DNA from: Streptomyces canus
GTDB taxonomy: Bacteria; Actinomycetota; Actinomycetes; Streptomycetales; Streptomycetaceae
NCBI RefSeq assembly: GCF_001514145.1
Contig: NZ_KQ948656.1
Location: 372,001 to 436,000 of the forward strand
Length of the DNA: 64,000 nt
Reading direction: 5' to 3'
The notes under the pieces are model-generated. The model made no database searches. It had not been told where the DNA came from and saw only the letters and a program-made list of their open reading frames with translations. Below, in pieces: positions 33,482 to 41,895 of the stretch; position 1 is the first letter of the stretch, and every line of letters begins with the position of its first letter. The translations under genes were made by a program, and so were the position numbers.

Positions 33482-34639
33482 ATGGACGCGGCTGACTTCA
33501 GCGCGGTGCTGTCCGAGGTCCGGCGTTTCGTCCGGGACCGCGTCGTGCCGCTCGAGGCGGAGATCGACGAGAAGGACGAGATGCCCGCGGACATCCGCGA
33601 GGCGGCCAAGAAGATGGGCCTGTTCGGCTTCGCGCTGCCGGAGGAGTACGGCGGACTCGGTCTGTCGATGCTCGAGGAGGCCCAGCTGATGTTCGAGCTG
33701 GGCTACACGACCCCGTCGCTGCGCTCGATGTTCGGCACGAACAACGGCATCGCCGGGCACGTCCTCATGGTCGGCGGTACGGAGGAGCAGAAGGCGCACT
33801 GGCTGCCGAGGATCGCCTCCGGTGACGTTCTGGCCTCGTTCGCGCTCACCGAGCCCGAGGCGGGTTCCGATCCCTCGACGCTCACCACGAAGGCACATCT
33901 CGACGGCGACAACTGGGTGATCAACGGCGCCAAGCGCTACATCACCAACGCCCCGCTCGCCGACGTCTTCATGGTGTTCGCCCGCACCGACCCGGATGCC
34001 CCGCGCACCCGAGGCATCTCCACCTTCCTGGTCCCGGCCGGCACCCCGGGCCTCACCGTGGCCCCCAAGGACCACAAGATGGGCCAGTTCGGCGCCTGGA
34101 CCGCGGACGTGTTCTTCGACGACGTCCGGGTCCCCGCATCCGCCCTCGTCGGCGGGGACGCCGGCCTCAACCGGGGCTTCGCCACGGCGATGGGCTGCAT
34201 CGCCCACGGGCGGGTGCACATCTCCGCGCTGATGGTCGGTATGGCCGAGCGCCTGGTCGACGAGTCGGTCGGCTACGCGAGCACCCGCAAGCAGTCCGGC
34301 AAGCTCATCGGCTCCTTCCAGCTCGTCCAGGGCCTGATCGCCGACTCGCAGACCGACTACTACGCGGGCCGCGCCACCGTCCTGGAGGCCGCCCGCGCCT
34401 TCGACGCCGGCACGGACACCAAGATCGGGCCGTCCTGCACGAAGTACTTCGCCAGCGAGATGGTGTGGCGGGTCGCGGACCGCGCCGTGCAGATCCACGG
34501 CGGCGCGGGCTATATGCGTGGGGTCGCCGTCGAGCGCTTCTACCGCGACGCCCGGCTGTTCCGCATCTACGAGGGCACCAGCCAGATCCAGCAGGTCATC
34601 ATCGCGAAGGCGCTGCTGGGCGAGGCGGCGCGCGGCTGA
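33482..34639 (+). CDS. Acyl-CoA dehydrogenase (homomeric type)
   Basis: 385 residues; AGGGAGA ribosome site before the ATG. Complete enzyme: PEEYGGLGLSMLEEAQ, LTEPEAGSDPSTLTTKA, NGAKRYITNAPLAD, GGAGYMRGVAVERFYRDAR and the C-terminal catalytic motif IYEGTSQIQQ with Glu in the classical position. It therefore resembles normal short/medium-chain enzymes rather than the heteromeric FadE pairs. Last gene of the six-gene operon that starts at 29279; it would supply the enoyl-CoA for the hydratase at 30036. Confidence 0.94.
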   Translation: MDAADFSAVLSEVRRFVRDRVVPLEAEIDEKDEMPADIREAAKKMGLFGFALPEEYGGLGLSMLEEAQLMFELGYTTPSLRSMFGTNNGIAGHVLMVGGTEEQKAHWLPRIASGDVLASFALTEPEAGSDPSTLTTKAHLDGDNWVINGAKRYITNAPLADVFMVFARTDPDAPRTRGISTFLVPAGTPGLTVAPKDHKMGQFGAWTADVFFDDVRVPASALVGGDAGLNRGFATAMGCIAHGRVHISALMVGMAERLVDESVGYASTRKQSGKLIGSFQLVQGLIADSQTDYYAGRATVLEAARAFDAGTDTKIGPSCTKYFASEMVWRVADRAVQIHGGAGYMRGVAVERFYRDARLFRIYEGTSQIQQVIIAKALLGEAARG

Positions 34640-34680
34640 GCTCGCTCGTGGCCTTCTCGTGGAGCTTGCTGGAGGGGCGG

Positions 34681-35256
34681 TTAGTCGCCCTGGACCTCTG
34701 ATCGGATCCGGCTGATCAGTGCTGTGTCAGCGGAGTGTGCTGACGCGTAGGCTTCCGCCACTTTTGAGCTGAGTCGCGACAGTCGTTCCGTGGAGGTGGC
34801 GCTTCCGTCGTGGTGGGCTATGGCTTCCTGCCTGTCCCGGGTTGACTGCAACCATATGAGGTGCGCCTTTCTGCTGGCCTTGAGGAGTTCCAGCACCTCT
34901 GTTGAGCCGAAGGCGTTCGTGCGGACGTTCAGGTTTCTCCACTGCTCGGGAGTCGGAGCGTACTCCCCATCGGAGTCCGGGTCGCCGAAGGCGTCCCGGA
35001 ATTCCGACCTGCGCTCCAGGTCATCCATGATTTCCAGGTATACGTGTTTTCGCTCCGTCCAGAGCCTCTGATCCTCCGCCAGCTTGCGCTGAGCGGTCAG
35101 CGTGGTCTCGGCGACACTGCGCTGTGTGGCGACTGCAGCAGTTGATACGTCCCGCTGCGTCCGCCCGTTGATGCGCGCACCCAGCCACGCACCGGTCAGC
35201 GTTCCGGCTATCCCCAGCCCGGCTATTTCGCTGGGTGTGAAGTGAAAAGCCCCCAC
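34681..35256 (-). CDS. Hypothetical protein with N-terminal membrane helix and coiled coil
   Basis: 191 residues; I do not recognise the family. One hydrophobic segment near residues 10-28 (EIAGLGIAGTLTGAWLGARI) is followed by a long charged helix (about residues 30-75: TQRSVAETTLTAQRKLAEDQ and onward) likely to be a coiled coil, then a second helical region. It looks like a membrane-anchored cytoplasmic helical protein. It begins the lower-G+C insert and lies 42 bp from the stop of the convergent catabolic operon. Its base composition and codon use differ from the catabolic genes, suggesting separate origin. Confidence 0.75.
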   Translation of the reverse strand: MGAFHFTPSEIAGLGIAGTLTGAWLGARINGRTQRDVSTAAVATQRSVAETTLTAQRKLAEDQRLWTERKHVYLEIMDDLERRSEFRDAFGDPDSDGEYAPTPEQWRNLNVRTNAFGSTEVLELLKASRKAHLIWLQSTRDRQEAIAHHDGSATSTERLSRLSSKVAEAYASAHSADTALISRIRSEVQGD

Positions 35257-35290
35257 ACGATCCCCCGTCCGCTGCGCCGCCCCCGGGTTC

Positions 35291-35989
35291 TCACCCCAGG
35301 TTGGCGTCGGTTGTCTTGAGTGCCGAGGACAGGTCCTGGCTCAGTACGTGCACCGCAGAGCTGACACAAAGGCCGCGAATGCAGATCTCGAACGGGTTCG
35401 CGTCGGGGAAGAGGAACTGTGCGTCACGTCTCCGCCAGGAGGTCATCAGGTCCCGCCGGTCGATCCACGTAATCTGGGAATAGCTGGCGGAATTGCCTTC
35501 GAGGTACTTTCCACCCTTTTCGCACTCGGCGATGACGGTGACCATGAGTGTGGGCTCGATGGCCCCGTCACGCCCCGTGGGATCGTCGACGTCCGCCTTC
35601 GAGACGCACCGAACGGAACAGGTTCCCTGAATCTCCCTGGATTCCAGCATGCTCCCGGAGATGATCTTCTTGGAGAGGATGGACTCGACGAGCAACCCCT
35701 CGATCGACGTACCCGCGCCGGCGGTTCCGAAGGCCCGGCAAGGACCCAGGAGGTCCAGATGGCCCCCGTCTTCGGGGAGTTTCCCCCCGGCCAACTGGGC
35801 AGCCAACGGCAGAGGGATCCGCATGGTGGGCACGCTCACCACACCGGGGTGACGAGGATTCGTCTCCTGTGCACGCACCGCTACCAGGATCTGAGGCTCG
35901 GGTTCAGGGCGCAGGAAAACAACCGACAGGACAGCAGCGGGGTTCTCGCTCAAGGGCCTTGCCTTCCACACACCGCAATCATGTTGCAC
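35291..35989 (-). CDS. Hypothetical protein, possibly a degenerate Nudix-like fold
   Basis: 232 residues from a GTG; not recognised with confidence. The N-terminal half (PAAVLSVVFLRPEPEPQILVAVR, then HPGVVSVPTMRIP) resembles the first strands and the substrate loop of Nudix domains, but there is no catalytic Nudix box. The C terminus has an ICIRGLCVSSAVHVLSQDL helix. It begins 5 bp after the stop of the 486-residue gene, so the two are co-transcribed. Low G+C relative to the window. Confidence 0.7.
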   Translation of the reverse strand: MQHDCGVWKARPLSENPAAVLSVVFLRPEPEPQILVAVRAQETNPRHPGVVSVPTMRIPLPLAAQLAGGKLPEDGGHLDLLGPCRAFGTAGAGTSIEGLLVESILSKKIISGSMLESREIQGTCSVRCVSKADVDDPTGRDGAIEPTLMVTVIAECEKGGKYLEGNSASYSQITWIDRRDLMTSWRRRDAQFLFPDANPFEICIRGLCVSSAVHVLSQDLSSALKTTDANLG

Positions 35990-35994
35990 CTCGA

Positions 35995-37455
35995 TCAGGG
36001 AAGAGCGCTGAAGGGTTGCGAGAAGATCGTATCCCTGAGCCAGTCCTCGCGCCGGACCAACAGTCGGTTCAGTCTGCCCCGATGCTCGCTGTCGTACAGT
36101 GATTCCTGAGCCACCTGAGTGATTTTCTCCTTATTCCAGGCCAATGCTGTGGAGAGTTCATCCGCGATTCCCCGGGCCGCAGCTGCAGTCCTTCTGCGAA
36201 ATAATACAACCTCGAAAATGCAAAAGAATATTTGCTCGCTGGTCTCTTCTCGGTCGATCACCTGGCATCCACGGAAGATGAACCTTTCCTCCGTGAGGTC
36301 CAATCCGCAGCTGAAGAACAACTCGCGCTGGGCGGCCCGGATAAACGCACTCTGCGGTACGGTCAGTGGCCCGCGTGTGCCGTTGATGTTGTAGTTCGCC
36401 ACCCACATTTCATCGAGGGCCTCACGGGCCGACTTCCCCTCGGAGAGAGGTATACCCAGCGCATCGGCGACTTCCTCCTCGAGGACGCGTGAGCTGAGCA
36501 GGGAAAGCTTTCCAAGGTCGTCGGTACTGTTGGCGGCCGTACGTTTCTTGAGCAGAAGTATTTCCTGGTTCTGGTGCGCCGAACGCACGACGCATATCGC
36601 TGTCGGCAGACAGGTCGGATAATTCGTCAGGATGGTTCCGTGCGGGACGAGAGTGTTGATTTTCAGGTCGGGCCAGTGCCGCGACACGTCCTCGGTGAAC
36701 TGCGCCGCCGCGGTCCGGTTGACGGAGTCGGCCCGCTCCCGCACCAGGGGAGCACAGAGAACCTGACGTGTGGTCAACTCCCGGCTCTCCTGGAGTAGTT
36801 GGTGAACCCTTCCGCAGGCCGAGGGGTATGCCGGATGTTTTTCGTCCATGGTGACGTACACGTCATCACCGTGGTCTTTTGTCGGGCCGACCGTGTCCCA
36901 CAGTCGCCAGCGCTTGCTCCGCAGGTCCCTGATCAGCATCGTCATTTCGAGGTAGAGGGATTTGGTCGCCTTCATATGAAACCCCGAATGAGAGCTCTGC
37001 TCGAATCCGCCGGCCCGGATCGTCTGGATGACGGTCTGGTTGTAGTGGTGGGCGCAGTTTCCCATGCGCCGCTGGGCGGTTTCCCATCGCTGCACCACAG
37101 AACCCAGTTGTGACTCGCCGCGGTTGGCCAGGATCGATGTCCGTTCGGGGGTGACATAGACGAAGCGTTCCCAGGGGAACGTGAATCCGCTCAGTACGGC
37201 TTCATCGGTCATGGCCTGTATCGCAGTCACCAGGGCATGGGATGCGACACCGCACACGATTACTTCGCTGGCCTCCCTGAGCGATTCTTTCATCCTGGTG
37301 AGAGCATCCTCCCCGTGGAGGATTTCCGACGCCGGTTGACTGCCAATTGATAAGTCGCCGATATTGGCGACAAGAGCTCGTCGGTCCATCCTCTCGTCCG
37401 AGGCGTCGTTTCCCCCTGTGGATCCCATCGGCCCCCGCTTCTCCGAATCATGCAT
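35995..37455 (-). CDS. Hypothetical protein with C-terminal degenerate Nudix-like region
   Basis: 486 residues; no confident family. Residues about 45-230 form a mixed alpha/beta region (SEVIVCGVASHALVTAIQAM, FTFPWERFVYVTPER). The last 200 residues look Nudix-like: LPTAICVVRSAHQNQEILLLKKR, then AAQRELFFSCGLDL at the place of the Nudix box, where the metal-binding Glu-Glu pair is missing. If correct it is a binding rather than hydrolysing domain. First gene of the insert; parts are strikingly A/T-rich (the 60 bases from 36181 are 40% G+C). A signalling or phage-defence role is possible but unsupported. Confidence 0.75.
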   Translation of the reverse strand: MHDSEKRGPMGSTGGNDASDERMDRRALVANIGDLSIGSQPASEILHGEDALTRMKESLREASEVIVCGVASHALVTAIQAMTDEAVLSGFTFPWERFVYVTPERTSILANRGESQLGSVVQRWETAQRRMGNCAHHYNQTVIQTIRAGGFEQSSHSGFHMKATKSLYLEMTMLIRDLRSKRWRLWDTVGPTKDHGDDVYVTMDEKHPAYPSACGRVHQLLQESRELTTRQVLCAPLVRERADSVNRTAAAQFTEDVSRHWPDLKINTLVPHGTILTNYPTCLPTAICVVRSAHQNQEILLLKKRTAANSTDDLGKLSLLSSRVLEEEVADALGIPLSEGKSAREALDEMWVANYNINGTRGPLTVPQSAFIRAAQRELFFSCGLDLTEERFIFRGCQVIDREETSEQIFFCIFEVVLFRRRTAAAARGIADELSTALAWNKEKITQVAQESLYDSEHRGRLNRLLVRREDWLRDTIFSQPFSALP

Positions 37456-37878
37456 GCGAACCCGCTTCAGATGTTCCCGGTCCCGTCATGCACGAACCCG
37501 GACCCCGCGCGGCCGTCGTCCACCCGCGTCGGCCTCTTGCCCGTGCGACCCCATGGGCGAAGGGCCGTCCGAAGGTGTGTTCGCCGCCTCTGGTACTACC
37601 GTGAGACTTCGCCATTCCCGCTGTTCAGAGGCGTAGTTTTGAGCTTAGCGGGCTGACCGTTCATCAGTAGCGCGTTTCGGTGAGCAGGTGGGGTCGCCGA
37701 CCCGGTCGCACTCTGCAGGCGTGGGCGGTGCCGCCGAGCTGCCAAAACCGGCAGCAGGCTGCCGGTTTCGTCTGCGCCGGTACACCAGGCCGATCGGCGC
37801 ATGCTCGTGCTGCGGGAGCGTGCAGCGGCGGTCACCCTCGCGGGTGACCATGAGCATGCAAACCCCTTGTAGAGGCTG
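37456..37878. other. Intergenic region at the edge of the lower-G+C insert
   Basis: 423 bp between the start of the 486-residue gene and the stop of the acyl-CoA dehydrogenase gene at 37879. It should hold the promoter of the insert operon near 37460-37520. Short open frames are present on both strands but none has both a ribosome site and recognisable protein features. I see no terminal inverted repeats or tRNA that would mark an integration site. Confidence 0.4.
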
Positions 37879-38994
37879 TCAGATCCCAAGCCGGTCCAGC
37901 AACCGCTCGTGGTACACCGCCGGGCCTCCGAACAGCAGTTGCGAGGACTTGGCCCGTCGGAAGTAAAGGTGAGCCGGGTGTTCCCAGGTGAAGCCGATGC
38001 CGCCGTGGACCTGGATGTTCTCCATGGCCGCGGTCATGTACGCCCGTGAGCAGCAGGCGTGCGCCACGGCCGCGGCGACCGGGAAGTCCGGGGAGCCCTC
38101 GTCCGCCAGCCGCGCCGCCTCACGAGAGGAGGCCTCGGCCAGTTCCACCTGGACGAGCATGTCGGCGCACTTGTGCTTGACCGCCTGGAAGGAACCGATC
38201 GGCCGGCCGAACTGATGACGGACGCGGGCGTAGTCCGCGCTCGTCTCCAGGCACCGGCGTGCCCCGCCCGCCTGCTCGGCGGCCAGCCCCACCGAGGCGA
38301 TGTCCAGGACCTTGGCCATGATGCGCCCGCCCGCCCCCTCCGCCCCGACGAGTGTCGCGGGTACGGCATCGAAGGTCAGTCGGGCCATGGCCCGGGTGGC
38401 GTCCAGGGTCTCCATCGGTTCCGCCGCGAGTCCCGTGGCGTCCCGCTCCACCACGAAGAGCGTGGGGCCGGCGACGGTGCGGGCGACGACGAGGATCAGG
38501 TCGGCCGTCGTACCGTCGATGACGAAGCACTTGCGGCCGCGTACCGTCCAGCCGCCGTCGCCGTCCGGCACGGCGCGCGCCGAGACCATGGCGGGGTCCC
38601 AGGAACCGTGGTCCTCGGCGACGGCGAGGGTGGCCGTGGTCCGTCCGGAGGCGATGCCGGGGAGGAAACGTGCGCAGGCATCCCTGTCTCCCGAGGCCAG
38701 CAGGGCCTGGGCGGCCAGGAGGACGGTGGCGAAGAAAGGCGCGCAGAACAGCGCACGGCCCATCTCCTCCAGGACGACGCCGAGTTCGACGAGCCCGAAG
38801 CCATCGCCGCCGTACTCCTCGGGGATCGCGAGGCCCGGCAGGCGCAGTTGGTCGGCCGCCTGGGACCACACCGCCGGGTCGAAGCGCGGCTCGCTCTCCA
38901 TGAGCTTGCGGACCGCTTCCTCGGGCGACTTGGCTTCCAGGAACTCCCTTACGGACGCCCGCAGTTCCCGCAGCTCGCTCTCGTCGGCGGTCAC
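37879..38994 (-). CDS. Acyl-CoA dehydrogenase, beta-type subunit of a heteromeric enzyme
   Basis: 371 residues from the GTG at 38994, which overlaps the stop of the alpha-subunit gene (GTGA). C-terminal IQVHGGIGFTWEHPAHLYFRRAKSSQLLFGG and FGRPIGSFQAVKHKCADML mark it as a FadE beta subunit, like those at 8745 and 16259. The catalytic position reads LDIASVGLAAEQAG, without the base. A longer reading of this frame into the alpha gene is not real. It is the last gene of the long leftward operon that begins at 44863. Confidence 0.92.
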   Translation of the reverse strand: MTADESELRELRASVREFLEAKSPEEAVRKLMESEPRFDPAVWSQAADQLRLPGLAIPEEYGGDGFGLVELGVVLEEMGRALFCAPFFATVLLAAQALLASGDRDACARFLPGIASGRTTATLAVAEDHGSWDPAMVSARAVPDGDGGWTVRGRKCFVIDGTTADLILVVARTVAGPTLFVVERDATGLAAEPMETLDATRAMARLTFDAVPATLVGAEGAGGRIMAKVLDIASVGLAAEQAGGARRCLETSADYARVRHQFGRPIGSFQAVKHKCADMLVQVELAEASSREAARLADEGSPDFPVAAAVAHACCSRAYMTAAMENIQVHGGIGFTWEHPAHLYFRRAKSSQLLFGGPAVYHERLLDRLGI

Positions 38995-40274
38995 GACCGC
39001 ACCTCCTTGGCAGCGGCGGTCACCGGTTCCTTGGGCAGGCCGAGGACGCGTTCCGCGAGGATGTTCTTCATGATCTCCTCGGTGCCGCCGAGGATCCGCA
39101 ACGCCGGGGTGGCCAGGAGGAGTTCGGTCCAGGCGTACGTGCCCCACTGGCCGGTGTCGGCGATGATCCGGGGGCCGAGCACGTCGGACACGAAGTGCGC
39201 CGCCCGGGTCAGGTTCTGGCCGTACATCAGCTTCGAGACGGACATCTCGGGGCCCGGTGCTACCCCGCCGCGCAGTTTGCGCAGGGCGCGGGCGTTGAGG
39301 TGTTCGGTGGCCAGGACGTCCACCAGGAGTTCCGCGAGACGGGCGCGCAGGGCGCGGTCGTCCCAGGTCCAGGTGGCCCGCATCAGCGCCGAAAGGTGGT
39401 CCGGGGACAGGGCGGCGCCCACCGGTCCGACCCCCTCGCTGCCGACGGTCGCGCGCTCGTTCATCAGGGTGGTCAGGGCGACGGTCCAGCCGCCGTCGAC
39501 CTCGCCGAGCCGGTGGTCGTCGGGGATGCGTACGTCGGTGAGGAAGACCTCGTTGAAGTCCGCGCCACCGGTCATCTGCCGCAGCGGCCGGACCTCGACC
39601 CCGGGGGCGTCCATGGGGACGAGGAACGCCGTGATGCCGCGGTGCTTGGGCGCGTCCGGATTCGTACGGGTCAGGGCGAGGCCGATCTGGCTGTGCTGGG
39701 CGACCGACGTCCACACCTTCTGCCCGTTGAGTACCCAGTCTCCCCCACTCTCGGCTTCGCTCGAGCGGGAGGGGCCCCCATCCTCGCGGACGGCCCGGGT
39801 CGCCACGCTCGCCAGGTCTGATCCGGCGCCGGGTTCGCTGAACAGCTGGCAGGCGATGGCGTCCCCGCGGTACATCGCCGGCAGCCAGCGGTCCCGGATG
39901 TGGGGCTGGGCGTGGGCCAGGATCGTCGGCCCGATCATGCCCAGGCCGATCACACTGAGCACACCGGTGTCGGCGACGTCGTACTCCGACTCGATGGCGT
40001 CGTAGAGCAGGTCGTGGACCGGGGTCAGGCCCCGGCCGCCGTACTCCACCGGGCCGGTGATCCAGCCGAAGCCGTTCTCGTGGCGGATCCGCTGCCACTC
40101 CCGGGCGCGTTGCACGAACTCCCGCTCCTCCTCGGGTGGGAGGCTGCTGAAGTACGCCATCGAGTCGTCGCCCTCGCCCCAGGTGACGGCGGTGCGGTCG
40201 GGTGCCTTCGCCACGTGCGCGTCGAGGAAGCGGCGCGCCTCGGTGGCGAAGTCCCGCATGTCGTCGGATTCCAT
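38991..40274 (-). CDS. Acyl-CoA dehydrogenase, alpha-type subunit carrying a repeat-derived insertion
   Basis: 427 residues, about 35 longer than the paralogue at 7547. FSEPGAGSDLASVATRA, GQKVWTSVAQHSQIG and the C-terminal GGTEEIMKNILAERVLGLPKEP identify an alpha-type FadE; the base is expected in LMNERATVG. Between ATRAVRED and GGDWVLNGQKVW there are about 12 extra residues (GGPSRSSEAES) encoded by 39741-39780, a sequence that matches a short interspersed repeat I know from Streptomyces genomes. The frame is kept. The loop lies in the beta domain between two strands, so the protein may remain functional. It pairs with the beta subunit at 37879. Confidence 0.92.
   Translation of the reverse strand: MESDDMRDFATEARRFLDAHVAKAPDRTAVTWGEGDDSMAYFSSLPPEEEREFVQRAREWQRIRHENGFGWITGPVEYGGRGLTPVHDLLYDAIESEYDVADTGVLSVIGLGMIGPTILAHAQPHIRDRWLPAMYRGDAIACQLFSEPGAGSDLASVATRAVREDGGPSRSSEAESGGDWVLNGQKVWTSVAQHSQIGLALTRTNPDAPKHRGITAFLVPMDAPGVEVRPLRQMTGGADFNEVFLTDVRIPDDHRLGEVDGGWTVALTTLMNERATVGSEGVGPVGAALSPDHLSALMRATWTWDDRALRARLAELLVDVLATEHLNARALRKLRGGVAPGPEMSVSKLMYGQNLTRAAHFVSDVLGPRIIADTGQWGTYAWTELLLATPALRILGGTEEIMKNILAERVLGLPKEPVTAAAKEVRS
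39741..39780. repeat. Short interspersed Streptomyces-type repeat inside an acyl-CoA dehydrogenase gene
   Basis: 40 bp with core CGGCTTCGCTCGAGCG and flanks of C-runs and G-runs. It contains the perfect palindrome CGCTCGAGCG (39757-39766 region). From memory, near-identical sequences occur mostly between genes in many Streptomyces genomes. Here it is read through in frame and adds about 12 residues. Confidence 0.65.
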
Positions 40275-40290
40275 CGCGTTCGCTCCGCAG

Positions 40291-41439
40291 TCAGGTCGAG
40301 AGGATCGTCACCGCCGACGCGCCGGGCGCGCCGTACAGGTGGGTGTAGCCGACGCGCGGTGTGCCGGGGATCTGGCGGGTGCCCGCGGTACCGCGCAGTT
40401 GGAGGACGATCTCGTGGATCTGGCGCAGTCCGGACGCGCCGATCGGTTCGCCGTTGCCGAGCAGTCCGCCGTCGGTGTTGACCGGGAGCCGGCCGCCGAT
40501 CTCGGTGGCGCCCTCGGCGATGAGGCGTTCCTGCTCGCCGTCCTTGCAGAGGCCGTTCTCCGCCATGTGGATGATCTCCGACCCGGCGTCGGTGTCCTGG
40601 AGCTGGGCGACGTCGACGTCCTCGGGACCGATGCCCGCGCGTTCGTACGCGTCCCGGGAGGCGTCCACGCTCGCGCTGTCCACGGGCTCCCCGACCGGGA
40701 ACGACGGGCTCTGCACCTCGAATGCGCCGAGTCTGCGGCTGCGCAGGGCGGTGGCGCGGACCCGTACGGGGGTGGACGTGTACTTGTGGGCCTGGTCGGC
40801 CCGGCACATCACGATGGCCGCGGCGCCCTCGTTCGGGCCGCAGTACATGAACTGGCGCAGCGGGTAGTTGAGGACCGGGGAGGCGAGGACCTCCTCGGGC
40901 GTGAGGGGCGTGCGGCGCCAGGCCTTCTCGTTGCCGGCCGCGTTGCGGAAGTTCTTGGAGGCCACGCGGGCGAGCGTCTCGTGGGAGATGCCGTGCTCGT
41001 GCATGTAGCGGTTGATCTTCATGCCGAAGAAGTGGGTGGTGAGGAAGAGCCCGGTCTGTCCGTACCAGGAGGGGATGCCGGCCACGGACGGGTCGGCGGC
41101 GAACGCGCCGCGCGGGTGCTTGTCCAGGCCGATCGCGATGGTCAGGTCGTGCTCGCCGGTCTCGATGGCGCGGGCGGCCAGCGCCACCGCCGTGCCGGCC
41201 GTCGCACAGCCGTTGAAGACACCGCGCATCGGTATGCCGGTCAGGCCGAGCCGGCCGACGATCGCGTCCGGGTTGGCGACCTCGTAGCTGCCGATGTAAC
41301 CGCCCTGGATCTGCGGCCAGTTCACGCCCGCGTCGGCGAGTGCCAGCCGTACCGCGTCCGCGCCCATGTCCAGCGCGGGCTTGCCGGGGAACCGGCCGAA
41401 GGGGTGGAGGCCCACCCCGATGATGACGGCCTCGGTCAT
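40291..41439 (-). CDS. Thiolase-fold (SCP-x type) acyl-CoA acyltransferase
   Basis: 382 residues. Thiolase fold with the nucleophilic cysteine present: GVFNGCATAGTAVALAARAIE (Cys78). VAQLQDTDAGSEIIHMAENGLC and GGLLGNGEPIGASGLRQIHEI follow; the usual GHP of thiolases is GEP, as in many actinobacterial SCP-x/Ltp relatives with DUF35 partners. It is probably a true thiolase releasing acetyl- or propionyl-CoA, in contrast to the cysteine-less aldolase-type protein at 23691. It overlaps its DUF35 partner gene (ATGA at 41436-41439). Confidence 0.9.
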   Translation of the reverse strand: MTEAVIIGVGLHPFGRFPGKPALDMGADAVRLALADAGVNWPQIQGGYIGSYEVANPDAIVGRLGLTGIPMRGVFNGCATAGTAVALAARAIETGEHDLTIAIGLDKHPRGAFAADPSVAGIPSWYGQTGLFLTTHFFGMKINRYMHEHGISHETLARVASKNFRNAAGNEKAWRRTPLTPEEVLASPVLNYPLRQFMYCGPNEGAAAIVMCRADQAHKYTSTPVRVRATALRSRRLGAFEVQSPSFPVGEPVDSASVDASRDAYERAGIGPEDVDVAQLQDTDAGSEIIHMAENGLCKDGEQERLIAEGATEIGGRLPVNTDGGLLGNGEPIGASGLRQIHEIVLQLRGTAGTRQIPGTPRVGYTHLYGAPGASAVTILST

Positions 41440-41894
41440 GACGCCTCCTCCTCGATCTCAGTGGACTCTTCGACCGGGGCGAACGCGAAGGTGACGACCT
41501 CGGTGCCGTCGTCCCGCACGGTGTAGGGCACGAGCGTCAGCCGCATGTCCTGCCCGATCCGCAGCTTCTCCGGGTCCGGTTCGGTCAGTCGCGCCTCGAC
41601 CAGCAGCTCGCCGGGCAGTTCGACGTATCCGACGGAGTACGGCTCGAAGGCTTCGGGGCCGTCGTACGGCGGGGACGGCGGGCGGAAGTCCTGGGTCGTG
41701 TACGTCCACAGCGTGCCGCGGTCCGCCAGGAGCCGTTCCTTCGACTCGTCGCTCGCGCACCGGACACAGGTCGCGGCGGCCGGGAAGCTCACCAGGCCGC
41801 ACACCCTGCACTCGGAACCGATCAGCCGGAGGGGCGCGGCGGCGGGCGGCCAGGTGAACAGGCCCTCGGCGACCGGGCGTTGTGTCGTCGTCAT
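41436..41894 (-). CDS. DUF35 zinc-ribbon/OB-fold partner protein
   Basis: 152 residues. Zinc ribbon CRVCGLVSFPAAATCVRC near residues 29-46, then an OB fold (GTLWTYTTQDFRPPSPPYDG, EPYSVGYVELPGELLVEARL) and an acidic tail. It is translationally coupled to the thiolase-fold gene and expected to form a complex with it. It lies 1 bp after the SDR stop. The second thiolase-fold/DUF35 pair of the cluster. Confidence 0.92.
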   Translation of the reverse strand: MTTTQRPVAEGLFTWPPAAAPLRLIGSECRVCGLVSFPAAATCVRCASDESKERLLADRGTLWTYTTQDFRPPSPPYDGPEAFEPYSVGYVELPGELLVEARLTEPDPEKLRIGQDMRLTLVPYTVRDDGTEVVTFAFAPVEESTEIEEEAS

Positions 41895-41895
41895 C

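Noticed and set aside
37640..37870. Short open frames (70-97 codons) on both strands in the intergenic region beside the insert.
   Set aside because: No ribosome site with recognisable motifs, and the frames on the two strands mirror each other.
37879..40098. A 739-codon frame that would extend the acyl-CoA dehydrogenase beta subunit upstream.
   Set aside because: The upstream half is arginine/proline-rich nonsense antiphase to the alpha-subunit gene; GTG 38994 with the GTGA overlap is the start.
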